From Candidatus Flexifilum affinis (lineage in GTDB: Bacteria > Chloroflexota > Anaerolineae > Aggregatilineales > Phototrophicaceae), in assembly GCA_016713325.1 (NCBI GenBank), contig JADJPJ010000011.1, positions 265,983-329,982 of the forward strand: 64,000 nucleotides of DNA, written 5' to 3'. Both the position numbers and the translations under genes were made by a program. The notes below the pieces were generated by a model. The model did not search any database. It worked only from the letters and a program-made list of their open reading frames with translations, and was not told the origin of the DNA. Shown piece after piece: positions 8,306 through 17,929 of this stretch (the stretch's first letter is position 1; the number at the start of each line of letters is the position of its first letter).

Positions 8306-10536
8306 ATGATGAATCTGCTTTTTCTGGCACGTCGCTACATGGGCCAGCGGCGGACACGCGCTGTCCTCACCATCCTGGCGATTGTCTTCGGTACGGCAAC
8401 CCTGTACGCCGCGAATACCACGCCCGGCGCGGTTCAGGCTGCGGCGGAACGCACTGCTCTGGGAGAGGATGGCCTCACACTGACCATCGCCCAGGGGTTC
8501 ACAGGTCAATCGGAGCCTCTTTCAGAATCGCAGGTGCCGGTACTGGAATCGCTGGCGGGCGTCGAGTCGGCCAGCTTCTCCGCGGAAGGGACCGAACGTG
8601 ATAACACGATCAGCCTGAAGTTGGCGCCGGGCGCCTCCCTGACGGACGTGGCGCAGGCAGTGGAGTCGGCCATTGGTGACTACTCCGTGCTGGGCATTGA
8701 CCCGCGCCGGTCGCTTCTTCAGAACCAGTTCTATCAGGTGCTGTTCAACTTCTTCGGCGGCATTTCTCTGTTGATCGGCAGCTTCCTGATCTATGTGACC
8801 ATTCGGACCTCGGCAGCCGAGCGGCGACGCGAGTTGGGCATTCTGCGGGCCATCGGCGCCGATCAGGGGCAGGTGGTGCGGCTGTTCACTCTGGAGGCGC
8901 TGCTGCTGGCCGTCATCGGCACGATCGTGGGCATGATCGTGGGGCAGTTGTTCGCCATCGGCATGTTTCAGATGGTGTGGTCCGCCTCGTTCCAGATGTA
9001 TGAACAGGAAGGCGGCGTGCCCCTGAACCTGCCGGCGCTCCTGGCCGCCGCGGCCATCGGCATTGCGGTTTCGCTGACCGCCGCCTACTTCCCGGCGCGC
9101 GCCGCCAGTCGCATCACACCGATCGAGGCGATCCGGCAGGAGGCACCGGCCGTGACTCTGCGGGCCGCACGCTGGCGTATTCTCCTGGGACTCCTGGTGA
9201 CCGTCGTCAGCATCCTGGTGCTGATCAGCGGGACGGCCTGGAGCGCTCTCGGCGGTCTGCTGCTCTTTATCAGTGCGGCGCTGTTGGCCCCGGCTCTGCT
9301 TCTGCCGGCGGTGGGGGCGCTCCGGCCAATCTTTACACGGCTCTTCCCTCGTCTGGCTGATCTCGTCTATGCGGGGATCCTGCGTCAGCCCTGGCGCGCG
9401 GCGACAACGCTATCGGTGCTGACCATCGGCTTTGCCCTGTGTGTGGGTGTGATGGGGCTGATCTCACAGACCGTCGCCGACACCGCCGAGCGCATCAACG
9501 CGCAGGACCCGGATCGCGATCTGGCCCTGTACGGCATGGAGCAGGGCTTGCCGGATCGTGTTGCATTGTCCGTCGGTGAGCTGCCTGAAGCTGACGCCGT
9601 GGCCAGGGTTTATCATGTCACGGCCACAGCCGACGGGCAGCCAGTCCTGGTCGAAAGCGTGGACACGCGCCACGGCAACCGTCTGCGTTCATTCAATCGC
9701 CTGCTGAGCGGTGAAGAACCCGATCCGCCCTACCTGGACAACGCCGCCGCGGACGCGATCGTCGATTCGCTGGCCGACGGGCGCCGCGCCATCATCTCGT
9801 ATCGACTGAGCCAACTGACAGGCGCGTCGGGTCGGCGAGCTCCGTCGTCCTCGACTCGCCTGGGGGACCGCGCTCCTACGAGGTGGTCGCCCTCTCAGAC
9901 GATTTCTGGCCGGAGGCGAACGATCGGCTGGCCTATATCGCTGAGCCAACTCTGCTGGCCGATTTCCCGGAAGCAACGTTGTGGGCAATTTACGTCAGCC
10001 TGGCCGACATACGACAGGCCGCACCACTCACTGAACAGATCAGCACCTCGCTCTTCACGTCGGAAGCGCCGGTGTTCGTCAGCAACGAGGTGGCCTTCCG
10101 CGAGCGGATGATCGGCGACACCGTTCGCGGCATGAGCGTCCTGTATGTTCTCGCCCTGATGGTCGCCGTGCCATCGGTGCTGGGCTTGCTCAACACGCTG
10201 GTGATCGCGGTGCTGGAACGCACCCGTGAGATCGGGCTGGTGCGCGCCATCGGCGCCGACCGCCGGCAGATCCGTCGCATGGTGATCGTCGAGTCGCTCC
10301 TGCTGGGCACGATGGGGCTGCTCTTTGGCGGCGTGGTCGGTCTGGCCATCGCCTATGGGGTGAATGCCAGCCTGACCGCGCTTCAGTCGACGGGTGCGCC
10401 GGCGACCTTTGCCATCCCCGTCAACGGTCTGCTCATCCTGGGCGGGGGTGGGCTCCTGCTGTCCGCGCTGGCGGCCCTTCTGCCGGCCAATCGGGCGGCG
10501 CGCCTGGACGTGATCGGGGCGCTGCGCACCGAATAG
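8306..10536 (+). CDS. FtsX/MacB-type ABC permease, frameshifted
   Basis: Two reading frames together encode one permease of about 743 aa. The first frame runs from the ATG at 8309 or the preceding 8306 codon and keeps family character to about 9825, through LSQLTGAS. The second carries SVVLDSPGGPRSYEVVALSDD onward to the stop at 10536. The shift lies between about 9819 and 9840 in a GC-rich stretch. The protein has an N-terminal helix (RRTRAVLTILAIVFGT) and an outside domain. A first FtsX domain (about 150-260, with RRRELGILRAIGADQGQV) is followed by further helices, a second outside domain, and a C-terminal FtsX domain with TREIGLVRAIGADRRQI. Both halves are fully conserved, which favours either a very recent mutation or a sequence error. 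It is the partner of the ATPase at 7515. Confidence 0.85.
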
Positions 10537-10567
10537 GCAGCCGGGCAATCGAGGGTGGAACATGGTA

Positions 10568-10595
10568 CTCTAGTGGGCGTTCGCGTCCACTAGAG
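10568..10595 (+). terminator. Stem-loop after ABC permease
   Basis: CTCTAGTGG and CCACTAGAG form a perfect 9-bp stem. Inside it a further G-T, C-G and G-C pairing closes a TTCG tetraloop, giving about 12 pairs. It lies between the permease stop at 10536 and the hydratase start at 10616. No T-run follows, so either intrinsic termination is weak or the hairpin protects the mRNA end. Confidence 0.5.
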
Positions 10596-10615
10596 GTCCG
10601 CCACCGAGCCGCCCC

Positions 10616-11401
10616 ATGACCATCTCCACGCTTTTGCAGGCACACGACCTGGAAAACCCCGGCATCGCCGTGCTGACCTTCAACCGGCCGGAGGCGCATA
10701 ACGCGCTGACCACCGAAACCATGATTGCCTTCGCCGAGGCCGTCGACTCTCTCGCGGCCCAGGACGGGCTGTGCGCGGTCATCCTCACGGGCGCCGGCGA
10801 AAAAGCCTTCTGCAGCGGCGCCGACATTGCCGAAATGGCCGCTTTGACCAGCGAGGCCGACGCTATCGACATGATCACGCGCATGGGCGAGGCTCTGATC
10901 AAGCTGGAACGCCTTCCGGTGCCGGTGATCGCCGCCATCAACGGGCACGCTCTGGGTGGCGGCGCCGAGATCGCCATGGCCTGTGATCTGCGCATCATCG
11001 ACGCGGGAGCGCGCCTGGGCTTCGTGCAGATCCGCCGCGGACTGATTCCGGGGTGGGGCGGCGGCCAGCGTCTGCTGCGACAGGTCGGTTACGGCCGCGC
11101 CATCGACATCCTCCTGCGCGGCCAGGTGCTGAACGCGGATGAGCTGGTGGCGCTCGGGCTGGCAACCGAAATCGCGACCCACGGCCAGGCGCTGATCAGC
11201 GCGGTGCTGCGGGCGCGGGAGATCGCCGCTCAGGATGCCGAGGCGGTCCGGGCGATGAAGGTGCTGCTTCAGGCCGGATTGAACCATCCGTATCACGACG
11301 CCTTGATGATGGAGCGGGCACTCTTTCCGCCGCTGTGGGCCGGGGAGACGCGCCTGAGCAGTATGCGCAGCTTTCTCAAGGAGAAAGGCACACGCGAATG
11401 A
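10616..11401 (+). CDS. Enoyl-CoA hydratase/isomerase family protein
   Basis: The protein is 261 aa, the usual length for a stand-alone crotonase. FCSGADIAEM and GGGAEIAMACDLRI (oxyanion-hole Gly) are visible, together with the downstream segment RRGLIPGWGGGQRLLRQVG, which normally holds or neighbours a catalytic Glu; here the usual PExGxxPG pattern is RGLIPGWGG. Its likely role is hydration of enoyl-CoA in fatty- or amino-acid breakdown, but crotonases cover many reactions and the exact one cannot be read. The stop overlaps the next start as ATGA (11398-11401), so it is translationally coupled to a methyltransferase. Other beta-oxidation genes lie 42 kb away. Confidence 0.88.
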   Translation: MTISTLLQAHDLENPGIAVLTFNRPEAHNALTTETMIAFAEAVDSLAAQDGLCAVILTGAGEKAFCSGADIAEMAALTSEADAIDMITRMGEALIKLERLPVPVIAAINGHALGGGAEIAMACDLRIIDAGARLGFVQIRRGLIPGWGGGQRLLRQVGYGRAIDILLRGQVLNADELVALGLATEIATHGQALISAVLRAREIAAQDAEAVRAMKVLLQAGLNHPYHDALMMERALFPPLWAGETRLSSMRSFLKEKGTRE

Positions 11402-12159
11402 CCGACTTCTATCGCACGATTGCCCGGTATTACGACTCCGAGCATCACGACAAGACCGAAGACCTGCCCCTGTATGAGGAGATTGCCGAGCAGACCGGCA
11501 GCCCCATCCTGATCGTCGGGAGCGGCACCGGGCGCGTGCTGCTGCACCTGGCCGACGCCGGCCATGAGGTCTGCGGGATCGAGCGGGAGGCGGCCATGCG
11601 CGAACGCGCAGAGGCCAAACGGGCGGCGCTGCCGTATCTGCATGCGCGGACGACAATTCTTGGCGGGGATGTGATGACCGTCAAGCTGGACCGGGCGTTC
11701 AAACTGGCCATCCTGCCCTACAACACCTTCATGCACTTCCTGACGCTGGAGTCGCAGCAAGCGCTCCTCCAACGGCTGCGCGGTTGGCTGGAACCGGGCG
11801 GCACATTGATCATCGACTTGCCCAACGCTGGCGATGCCTTCGCCGGCATGGATACCGACTCGCTTACGCTGGAGCGGACGTTCATCGACGTCGACACGGG
11901 TCGGCTGGTCATGCAGCAGAGCGTCAGCCGCCTGGATCGGACAGCGCAGATCATGGACGTGACCTGGATTTACGATGCCGTCGGCGAGGATGGTGTGCTG
12001 CACCGTACCGTGGCGCCGACGCGCATCCACTACTATTTCCGCAACGAGATTCAACTGCTGCTCGAATCCTGCGGATTCAGCCTCAGTGCTGTCTACGGTG
12101 ATTTTGACGAGTCGCCCTACGAAGACGGCGCGCCGCGAATGATCGTGATCGCCGAATAG
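11398..12159 (+). CDS. Class I SAM-dependent methyltransferase
   Basis: The protein is 253 aa from the ATG at 11398, chosen because it overlaps the upstream stop as ATGA and gives the normal opening MTDFYRTIARYYDSEHH. SAM-binding motif I is ILIVGSGTGRVLLHLA (about residues 34-49), with an acidic residue at the end of the next strand (CGIERE). Motif IV-like AILPYNTFMHF and LEPGGTLIIDLPN follow, matching small-molecule methyltransferases of the Methyltransf_25 group. The C-terminal half carries a beta-rich segment seen in relatives of unknown substrate. It is coupled to the crotonase gene. Function beyond methyl transfer is not inferable. Confidence 0.85.
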   Translation: MTDFYRTIARYYDSEHHDKTEDLPLYEEIAEQTGSPILIVGSGTGRVLLHLADAGHEVCGIEREAAMRERAEAKRAALPYLHARTTILGGDVMTVKLDRAFKLAILPYNTFMHFLTLESQQALLQRLRGWLEPGGTLIIDLPNAGDAFAGMDTDSLTLERTFIDVDTGRLVMQQSVSRLDRTAQIMDVTWIYDAVGEDGVLHRTVAPTRIHYYFRNEIQLLLESCGFSLSAVYGDFDESPYEDGAPRMIVIAE

Positions 12160-12169
12160 GGCGGATACG

Positions 12170-13306
12170 CTAACTCGGCGATGCACGCAGCGAGGCCAGC
12201 AGGTCGAAGGCCGCGTCGATCTGCGTCGACGTCATCTCATGCTCGGCGCCGGTGACTACTTCTGCGAACCAGACCGGCGTTCCCCGATCTCGCATGGCTG
12301 TCAAGAATTCAAGCGCCACTTGCGGATAGTTGATGCCATCGAGGGCGTCGTTTTCGCCCACCACCACCGCGTAACGCGACAGGCTGTCGAGGGTTTGCAG
12401 GGGATAGTAGTCGGCCGCGCCGAGCACGATGCCAGGGAATACCGCCTGGCTGTGCGCGCCGATAAAGGCGGCCAGGCTGGCGCCCCAGCCAAACCCGGAG
12501 ACCGTCACTGACCGATCGTCGATCGGGTAGTAAGCCCACACCGCGCTGAGCATCTCGAATACGTCGTCTCCGTAGAACTGGTAGCCCTCGTACAGCATCA
12601 TCGTCGAACGGTGGTCCCAGGCGGCCGCGACGAGGAGCACCCCTTCCTCGGCGGCGCGAGTGGCGTAAGGCTGCATCATTGCCAGACCTTCGCTCATCCA
12701 GTCGTGAATCAAAACGAGGAGCGGCCAGCCATCCGGTGGCGCCTTCCCCGTAGGTTCGAGCACGTAGAAGTTGCTGAATGGCACTGTCATGCCGACCCAG
12801 AAGTTGCCGGTGAGTTCTTCGGGGGCGGCGCTCTCTATCGGGAACTGTTTGGGATTGGCCAGCCGGCTGATGAAACCGATGGTGTCGGCCGCCTGCTGAA
12901 GAGGGGTCGCCAGCGAGTTGAGCAGCAGCCAGGCGATCACGACGACGAGACTGAGGAAGACGATGCTCACCAACAGCACTGGCAGAAATGCCACTGATCC
13001 CTTTTTCGCTGATTCGGTTGCGGTTTGCCGCGCCCGGGGGGCAGGGCCGGACTTGCCGGTCTTCACTGCCGGGTTGGTGGTGCTGGCGCGGGCGGGATCA
13101 GCACCGGATGCGGCCTTCTGCGCGCGGCGGATCTGCGTGACGGCCTGCTGCGCCTTGTCCCGCAGCGCCTGCTCCTGGTCGGCGTCGTGGATGGCCCACA
13201 ACGCCTTGATGTAAGCCGCGTTGCCGGTGGCCGCCGCGCGGCGAATGCCCTCCTCACGCTTGGCCGGGTTGTCTGAGTTCAGCAACGCATGGATTTGTTC
13301 CTCCAT
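12170..13306 (-). CDS. Membrane protein with alpha/beta-hydrolase-like domain lacking the nucleophile Ser
   Basis: The protein is 378 aa. Residues 1-65 are helical and repeat-like (EEGIRRAAATGNAAYIKAL), a possible HEAT-like segment inside the cell. A basic Ala/Pro linker and one transmembrane helix (about 105-130, FLPVLLVSIVFLSLVVVI) follow. The outside domain has hydrolase features: LLVLIHDWMSE (oxyanion strand), an elbow region SVTVSGFGWGASLAAFIG, GENDALDG (acid loop) and GAEHEM (possible His). At the elbow the normal G-x-S-x-G reads G-F-G-W-G, so the nucleophile is missing and esterase activity is doubtful. It lies tail to tail with the methyltransferase (10-nt gap) and downstream of the M64 peptidase gene on the same strand. 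Confidence 0.7.
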   Translation of the reverse strand: MEEQIHALLNSDNPAKREEGIRRAAATGNAAYIKALWAIHDADQEQALRDKAQQAVTQIRRAQKAASGADPARASTTNPAVKTGKSGPAPRARQTATESAKKGSVAFLPVLLVSIVFLSLVVVIAWLLLNSLATPLQQAADTIGFISRLANPKQFPIESAAPEELTGNFWVGMTVPFSNFYVLEPTGKAPPDGWPLLVLIHDWMSEGLAMMQPYATRAAEEGVLLVAAAWDHRSTMMLYEGYQFYGDDVFEMLSAVWAYYPIDDRSVTVSGFGWGASLAAFIGAHSQAVFPGIVLGAADYYPLQTLDSLSRYAVVVGENDALDGINYPQVALEFLTAMRDRGTPVWFAEVVTGAEHEMTSTQIDAAFDLLASLRASPS

Positions 13307-13342
13307 CTTCCGCCCCCTGTGATGAATGTCGTCAATGTCGCG

Positions 13343-15589
13343 CTATGGCATCGGTTCTCCGGTCTGTCCAAAGTTTGCCGCCAGCAGCGAGAAATCCTGG
13401 ATCGTGATGGCGCCGTCCATATTGAAGTCCGTGTCATAATTGAAGTTCTGCTGCCCGGTTGCCGAACCAAAAGCGGCGGCCAGCAGTGAGAAGTCCTGGA
13501 TATTGATGGTGTCGTCGAAATTGGCGTCACCCTCGCGCAGGATTGGCGTGACGAACGCGTTAGTCCCCTCGATGATGGTGATGTCCAGGGTAGCGGCGAG
13601 GGTATGGTTTCCTTTGACCCACAACGTGTAACTCCCGATGCTGAGCGAGGACAGCGTGAAGCTGCCGCTGCTGTCGGCGATGTGGACATACGGTGTGGCG
13701 GGGCCGGTATCACCTTCTGGCAGGAGAGCGGCGAGTAGTGTGATTTCGTAGCTGCTGTCAGGCGCGGCAGGCCGGCCCTCCAACAAGAGCTGCACCTCGG
13801 CGTCGATACAGGGTGAATCATCCACGGTGATCGACCATGATGTGCTGGTCACAATCCCTGCCCGCGACGAGTCGTGTATCAGGGGAGAGGTATCGGTGAC
13901 TTCCAGCGTCAGCGTGTGCATTCCCAATGGAGGGAGGCTCTTGACGTAGCCGACCCTTACACCGCTCGGCGCCGTGTAATACTCCCCGAAGACATGTACG
14001 CCATCCCACAGCCAGCGGTAGCGCAGAACGTCTTCTCCGGCCGGACCGACGAGCTGAGCGCCAAATTCCTGGGAGTCACACTGCGCAATGGTGACCTCCG
14101 CACTGGGGGGCGTCCTGGTGCCTGGCTCGATGTTGCTGATTCCTGGTTGGGCCGGCTGCCCCCAGCCGCCATCGTACAGCCGGAGAATGTAGGCTTCGCC
14201 CGCCACCGCACAAAGCGGCGTGCCCAGCGTGCGCATCAGGCAGTTGTAGCCAGGGCGGTACATGCCTGACGTCAGATAACGCGCCCCTTGAAATAATCCG
14301 ATGTCATCGAGATAGGGGCTTGTTGGCGGAGTCACCACCGGCGTCGACGGCTCGATCCAGCGCGTCCACTTAATCGATTCACGGACCGTCTGGTTGGTCA
14401 CGTTCGGTTCGCAGTCGTTGTAAACGTTGGCGTCGGTGTCGCTGCACGCCGGATATCCGGGGTAGGCGGATTCGTATTCGTCGGCCAGACCGGCAAAGGT
14501 ATGGCCATACTCATGCTGCGCGATTTGTACGGAGAGTGAATGCGCCGAGACCACCGAGAATGCCCCGCCTGAACCGCCGTAGGTCGGGTCATTGACCAGG
14601 ACGATGATCTCATTCCAGTTGGGCGCACTGGCCGCGGCCGCCAGCACCTTGGCGTAGTTGGTCACCAGCAACCGGTGGATGTTGAAGGCGCAGTAAGTCG
14701 AATCGAAGGCTGTGGCGACGAAAGTCCCGGCCAGCGGGTCGGAACTTGCGCCGCTGTCGCGGCAGCAGGTGGGCTGGGTGGGATTGGCATTGTTGCAGGT
14801 CGGGTTGTACGGCGGGTGATCGGCCCCCGACTGCGGAGACGCCGTGAAGAGCGAGGTCAGTTTGACGAAATTCCGGTAGTCGGAATAGGGCGAGATGTTG
14901 AAGAACTGGCTGGCGAAGTCGGCAACATGGGATTCGAATAAAGTCTGCTGCGCCGCCGTGTAGCCATCGCCCATGAGCAGCAGATCGACCCGGTTGGCGC
15001 TGGGCCCGCTGTCCTGCAGCCCCGCCTGGCGGCTGATCGCCTGGGAATGGAGGGGAAGCGAGCTGTCCGCGGCAAGCGCACTCAGATCGAAGCGCTGCGT
15101 CCCGGCAATCGCCTCGCCCTGGATCACGAGGGTGGTTTCGGGAAGGACGGGCACGCGCACGACAAGGGCCGGCAGCCCCGCGGGAAGCCACTGCCCATCG
15201 ATCGGGCTGTTCTCGCCTTCGCCGTGGAACTCGGCGCGCACCCACTGCGGGATGGCCGCTGCTGATTCGAAGACCGTTCTGCCTCGCTCATCGGCAAGCG
15301 CCACGCGGACCAGAGTGTCGGCGCGATCCACGCTTTCGGCCGGCGCCGGGGCGTCGAAGAACGACGAATCGACCTCGACCAGGCGGTAGAAAACGGGTTC
15401 GAAAGCGCCCTCATCACGCTGCTGAAAGACGACATAATGCGCCGGGACTTGATCCAGGTTCAGGGACGCAAAAGTCTGGCGAAGGGGTTCCTGATCCGGA
15501 GGGAAAGGAGCCGAGCGGCTCTGCGTGCCGGGGAGTACGAGGGTGCTGAGCAGGACGATGTATGAGAACAGCCGGCGCGATAGTGGCAT
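13343..15589 (-). CDS. Secreted M64 family metallopeptidase with C-terminal dockerin
   Basis: The protein is 748 aa with a signal peptide (about 1-25, RRLFSYIVLLSTLVLPGTQS). The central domain has NRVDLLLMGDGYTAAQ and the zinc motif HEYGHTFAGLADEY (His359, Glu360, His363, with Asp370 nearby), characteristic of MEROPS family M64, the IgA-peptidase group. A beta-rich region with an Ig/PKD-like or carboxypeptidase-regulatory-like look follows (about 480-680). Residues 685-748 carry two dockerin repeats: GDANFDDTINIQDFSLLAAAFG and TDFNMDGAITIQDFSLLAANFG, each an EF-hand-like Ca2+ loop. No cohesin was seen in the window, so the dockerin partner is unknown. The gene stands 36 nt upstream of the hydrolase-like gene at 12170. 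Extracellular protein digestion is the likely role. Confidence 0.88.
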   Translation of the reverse strand: MPLSRRLFSYIVLLSTLVLPGTQSRSAPFPPDQEPLRQTFASLNLDQVPAHYVVFQQRDEGAFEPVFYRLVEVDSSFFDAPAPAESVDRADTLVRVALADERGRTVFESAAAIPQWVRAEFHGEGENSPIDGQWLPAGLPALVVRVPVLPETTLVIQGEAIAGTQRFDLSALAADSSLPLHSQAISRQAGLQDSGPSANRVDLLLMGDGYTAAQQTLFESHVADFASQFFNISPYSDYRNFVKLTSLFTASPQSGADHPPYNPTCNNANPTQPTCCRDSGASSDPLAGTFVATAFDSTYCAFNIHRLLVTNYAKVLAAAASAPNWNEIIVLVNDPTYGGSGGAFSVVSAHSLSVQIAQHEYGHTFAGLADEYESAYPGYPACSDTDANVYNDCEPNVTNQTVRESIKWTRWIEPSTPVVTPPTSPYLDDIGLFQGARYLTSGMYRPGYNCLMRTLGTPLCAVAGEAYILRLYDGGWGQPAQPGISNIEPGTRTPPSAEVTIAQCDSQEFGAQLVGPAGEDVLRYRWLWDGVHVFGEYYTAPSGVRVGYVKSLPPLGMHTLTLEVTDTSPLIHDSSRAGIVTSTSWSITVDDSPCIDAEVQLLLEGRPAAPDSSYEITLLAALLPEGDTGPATPYVHIADSSGSFTLSSLSIGSYTLWVKGNHTLAATLDITIIEGTNAFVTPILREGDANFDDTINIQDFSLLAAAFGSATGQQNFNYDTDFNMDGAITIQDFSLLAANFGQTGEPMP

Positions 15590-15736
15590 GATGTTGACGG
15601 CTATGAGGCCTCCGAGTATGAGTCTGTCTCAACTATTGTATCTGCGACTCACTTCCTCGATCATTATGGTTCTGTTCGTCGATCCGCGCATCCTCGCCGC
15701 CTGACGGGCTCCCGAGTTGTGTAAAAAGAGGAACGA

Positions 15737-16546
15737 TTGGCCATTCTCACAAGATGTCTCATGGTGTTCGGCGCGCTGCTGCTGGCCGCCGCCTGCGATC
15801 AGGTGCCGCCGACCCCTACGCCGACGCGGGCGCTGAGCGGCCCGACGCTGGAAGCCAGTCCGATTGTCCTGCCCCTGATTCCGACCGTGCCGCCGCTGGA
15901 TGTCGGTCAAAGCGATTTGACGGCCGCGTCACTGCCACGTGGGGCTGAACTGCCGCCGCTGGAGCAGGGCACGCGCATCCCCGGCGCCATCAGCCAGTCG
16001 ATCGTCATCACACTGGCCAGCGGCGCGCAGCACCCCGGCGAACTCTACCCACCCTCCGCAGGTGGGATTCATCCGGGAGTTCTTCTCCTGGGAAGCACGG
16101 TCAGCGGTTGGGGAGACCTGCCTGCACTGCTGCGCGATGCCGGCATGACTGCCCTGGTGACCGACGTGCCAGCCGGAGCGACAACCGGCGACTTCAATTC
16201 GCTGCTGACCTCGCTGGGCGAAACCAGCGATCCGGGTCATCTGGCGGTGGTGGGCCTTGGCCTCGGCGCGGATGCCGCCCTGGTCGGCTGCGCGGCGGCA
16301 CAACGCTGCGACGCGGCGGTGCTGATCCGTCCGGGCAGCGATCTCCTGATCAACGCCATGCCGACGTATAACCCGCGCCCCTTGCTGATCGCGGTGCGTC
16401 AGGATGATGCCGACGAGGGCGCGCTGGCGCAGTCTCTCCTCGATGCGGCGGATGGCGATGCGGCGCTGCTCCCCTTCGCCGGGGACATGCCGGACTCCAC
16501 CCGGATGGCGGAGATCATCACCTGGCTGATCAGCCAGCTCGCCTAA
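15737..16546 (+). CDS. Lipoprotein with alpha/beta-hydrolase-like fold, nucleophile replaced by Gly
   Basis: The protein is 269 aa from a TTG at 15737, with AGAGGA 3 nt upstream. The lipobox LLLAAAC places the lipidated Cys at about residue 20, followed by a Pro/Thr tether (VPPTPTPTR). The domain reads as dienelactone-hydrolase-like: IVITLASGAQHPGELYPP, then GVLLLGSTVSGW, and the elbow HLAVVGLGLGADAALVG, where a Ser is expected in the middle of GxSxG but Gly is present. Late strands (RPLLIAVRQDDADEG) match the acid-bearing turn. Catalysis by the usual triad is therefore unlikely. Its stop overlaps the stop of the convergent gene at 16543 by 4 nt. Confidence 0.72.
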   Translation: MAILTRCLMVFGALLLAAACDQVPPTPTPTRALSGPTLEASPIVLPLIPTVPPLDVGQSDLTAASLPRGAELPPLEQGTRIPGAISQSIVITLASGAQHPGELYPPSAGGIHPGVLLLGSTVSGWGDLPALLRDAGMTALVTDVPAGATTGDFNSLLTSLGETSDPGHLAVVGLGLGADAALVGCAAAQRCDAAVLIRPGSDLLINAMPTYNPRPLLIAVRQDDADEGALAQSLLDAADGDAALLPFAGDMPDSTRMAEIITWLISQLA

Positions 16547-17814
16547 TTGAGCAGCACGGGCTGGAGCCACCCCAGATCGCGCCGGTAGAAGCCGTCGAGG
16601 ATTAGTTGGAACAATAGGCCAGAACTTCGCAGGCGGCCATTTTCGTCCGGGTCATCACCAGGCAGGGGGCCGCGCAGCACGAGGAGTGTCACGGCGCGGT
16701 CGGCCTCAGTCACGGCGATGACCTGGGTTGGTTCAACGGTCCCGCCGCGCTCGGCGATCAAGTCCGCCCACGTGGCGTCGCGGAAGGCTGATCGAGCCCG
16801 CTGGAGCCGCGCGTCGAGAACCCCGGCGGCGATCTGGGCGACCTCTTCATTGCGGTAGACCAGCGCGATCAGGACCATTTCGGAGTCGGCATCGGCGGCG
16901 TCGGCGAAGGCGACCAGATTGTAGACGGGCAGGTTGTCGATGCCGCCGCGCAGGCCGTCCTGATACTCGCGTACCTCCTCCTCGGATGGCACAGCCGACA
17001 TGCCATCCAGCGACAGCGCCAGGAAATCATCCGGGCGGGCAAACTGCACCGCGCGCAGATGATGACCGCCGTCGAGCGCCGCCAGAGCCGCGACGACCAG
17101 CGGGTTGTCGGCATAGCTGGCCCCGTCTGCGCCTGCGTTCAGCGCGGCATTGAGGGTCACATCGCTGCCGGAACCCACCAGCACATCGTTCGCCAGAGCG
17201 CGCGGAAAGCGCCGGCCCAGATCGCCGCCGAAGACATCGGCAGGCTGGCGGTTGGCGAAGTCGACGTTCATGCCCGTGTCGCAGCCATCCGGCGAGCACC
17301 AGCGGGGGATGCCGTTCACGTCCTCTTCCACGAAGTCGCGGGCCAGGTGTGCGGCGCGGATGGCCGCCAGATCGAAGCTGCCGCGCAGAATAAGCCCCTC
17401 ATCGGGCGGGAGCCCCAAGCCCAGGCTCTGATTGATGTCGAAGAAATCGATTCCCAGGACGTCCGGCATGTCGTCAAATTGCATGAAATAGTTCATCTGC
17501 ATGCCTGTAGACGGCATGGCGGCGATCCAACTGCTGGTCATCTCGTCGTCGGCCATGAAGGCGGCGAAATCGTCCGGCGTCGTCAGACCGCGCGCGGCTT
17601 CGGCGGCGCGGTAGTCGGCGAAGGTCAGCCAGCTTCGTGCCGCGCCATCATCAGGCACGAACTGGAGCGCCGCGGCCAGCGGTTCTGATCCGGCGAATGG
17701 GGCATCATCCTGCGCCGCGGACAAGAAGGTGTGCAACGCCAATACCAGCACTGCGCTCGCGGTGAAGAGATGGCGCAGGATGCGCATGGGCTGTATGGTC
17801 CATTGTTGACTCAT
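16543..17814 (-). CDS. Secreted protein of unknown function
   Basis: The protein is 423 aa from the ATG at 17812-17814, which has a CGGAG 8 nt upstream. The same frame stays open to 18300, but the extra part is antisense to the lipoprotein repeat gene and has no SD site, so it is excluded. The N-terminus (ILRHLFTASAVLVLALHTFLSAAQ) is a signal peptide. The mature part is rich in Asp and Ala with no motif I recognise. It has repeated statements of the form FDLAAIRAAHLARDF and DVLGIDFFDINQSLGLG, and a single Cys pair in RWCSPDGCDTG. It may be a solute- or surface-binding protein, but nothing shows this. The stop codon overlaps that of the convergent lipoprotein gene. Confidence 0.7.
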   Translation of the reverse strand: MSQQWTIQPMRILRHLFTASAVLVLALHTFLSAAQDDAPFAGSEPLAAALQFVPDDGAARSWLTFADYRAAEAARGLTTPDDFAAFMADDEMTSSWIAAMPSTGMQMNYFMQFDDMPDVLGIDFFDINQSLGLGLPPDEGLILRGSFDLAAIRAAHLARDFVEEDVNGIPRWCSPDGCDTGMNVDFANRQPADVFGGDLGRRFPRALANDVLVGSGSDVTLNAALNAGADGASYADNPLVVAALAALDGGHHLRAVQFARPDDFLALSLDGMSAVPSEEEVREYQDGLRGGIDNLPVYNLVAFADAADADSEMVLIALVYRNEEVAQIAAGVLDARLQRARSAFRDATWADLIAERGGTVEPTQVIAVTEADRAVTLLVLRGPLPGDDPDENGRLRSSGLLFQLILDGFYRRDLGWLQPVLLN

Positions 17815-17929
17815 GACCGACTCCGAAGCTCCGTTTTTCGCGCTGTCCGCAGAGCAGACTATAATGAGGACACTATACTCATGAAAGCTCCCTTCGACAA
17901 CCGGTGCGAGTGAGAAAAGGCGGCTGCAA

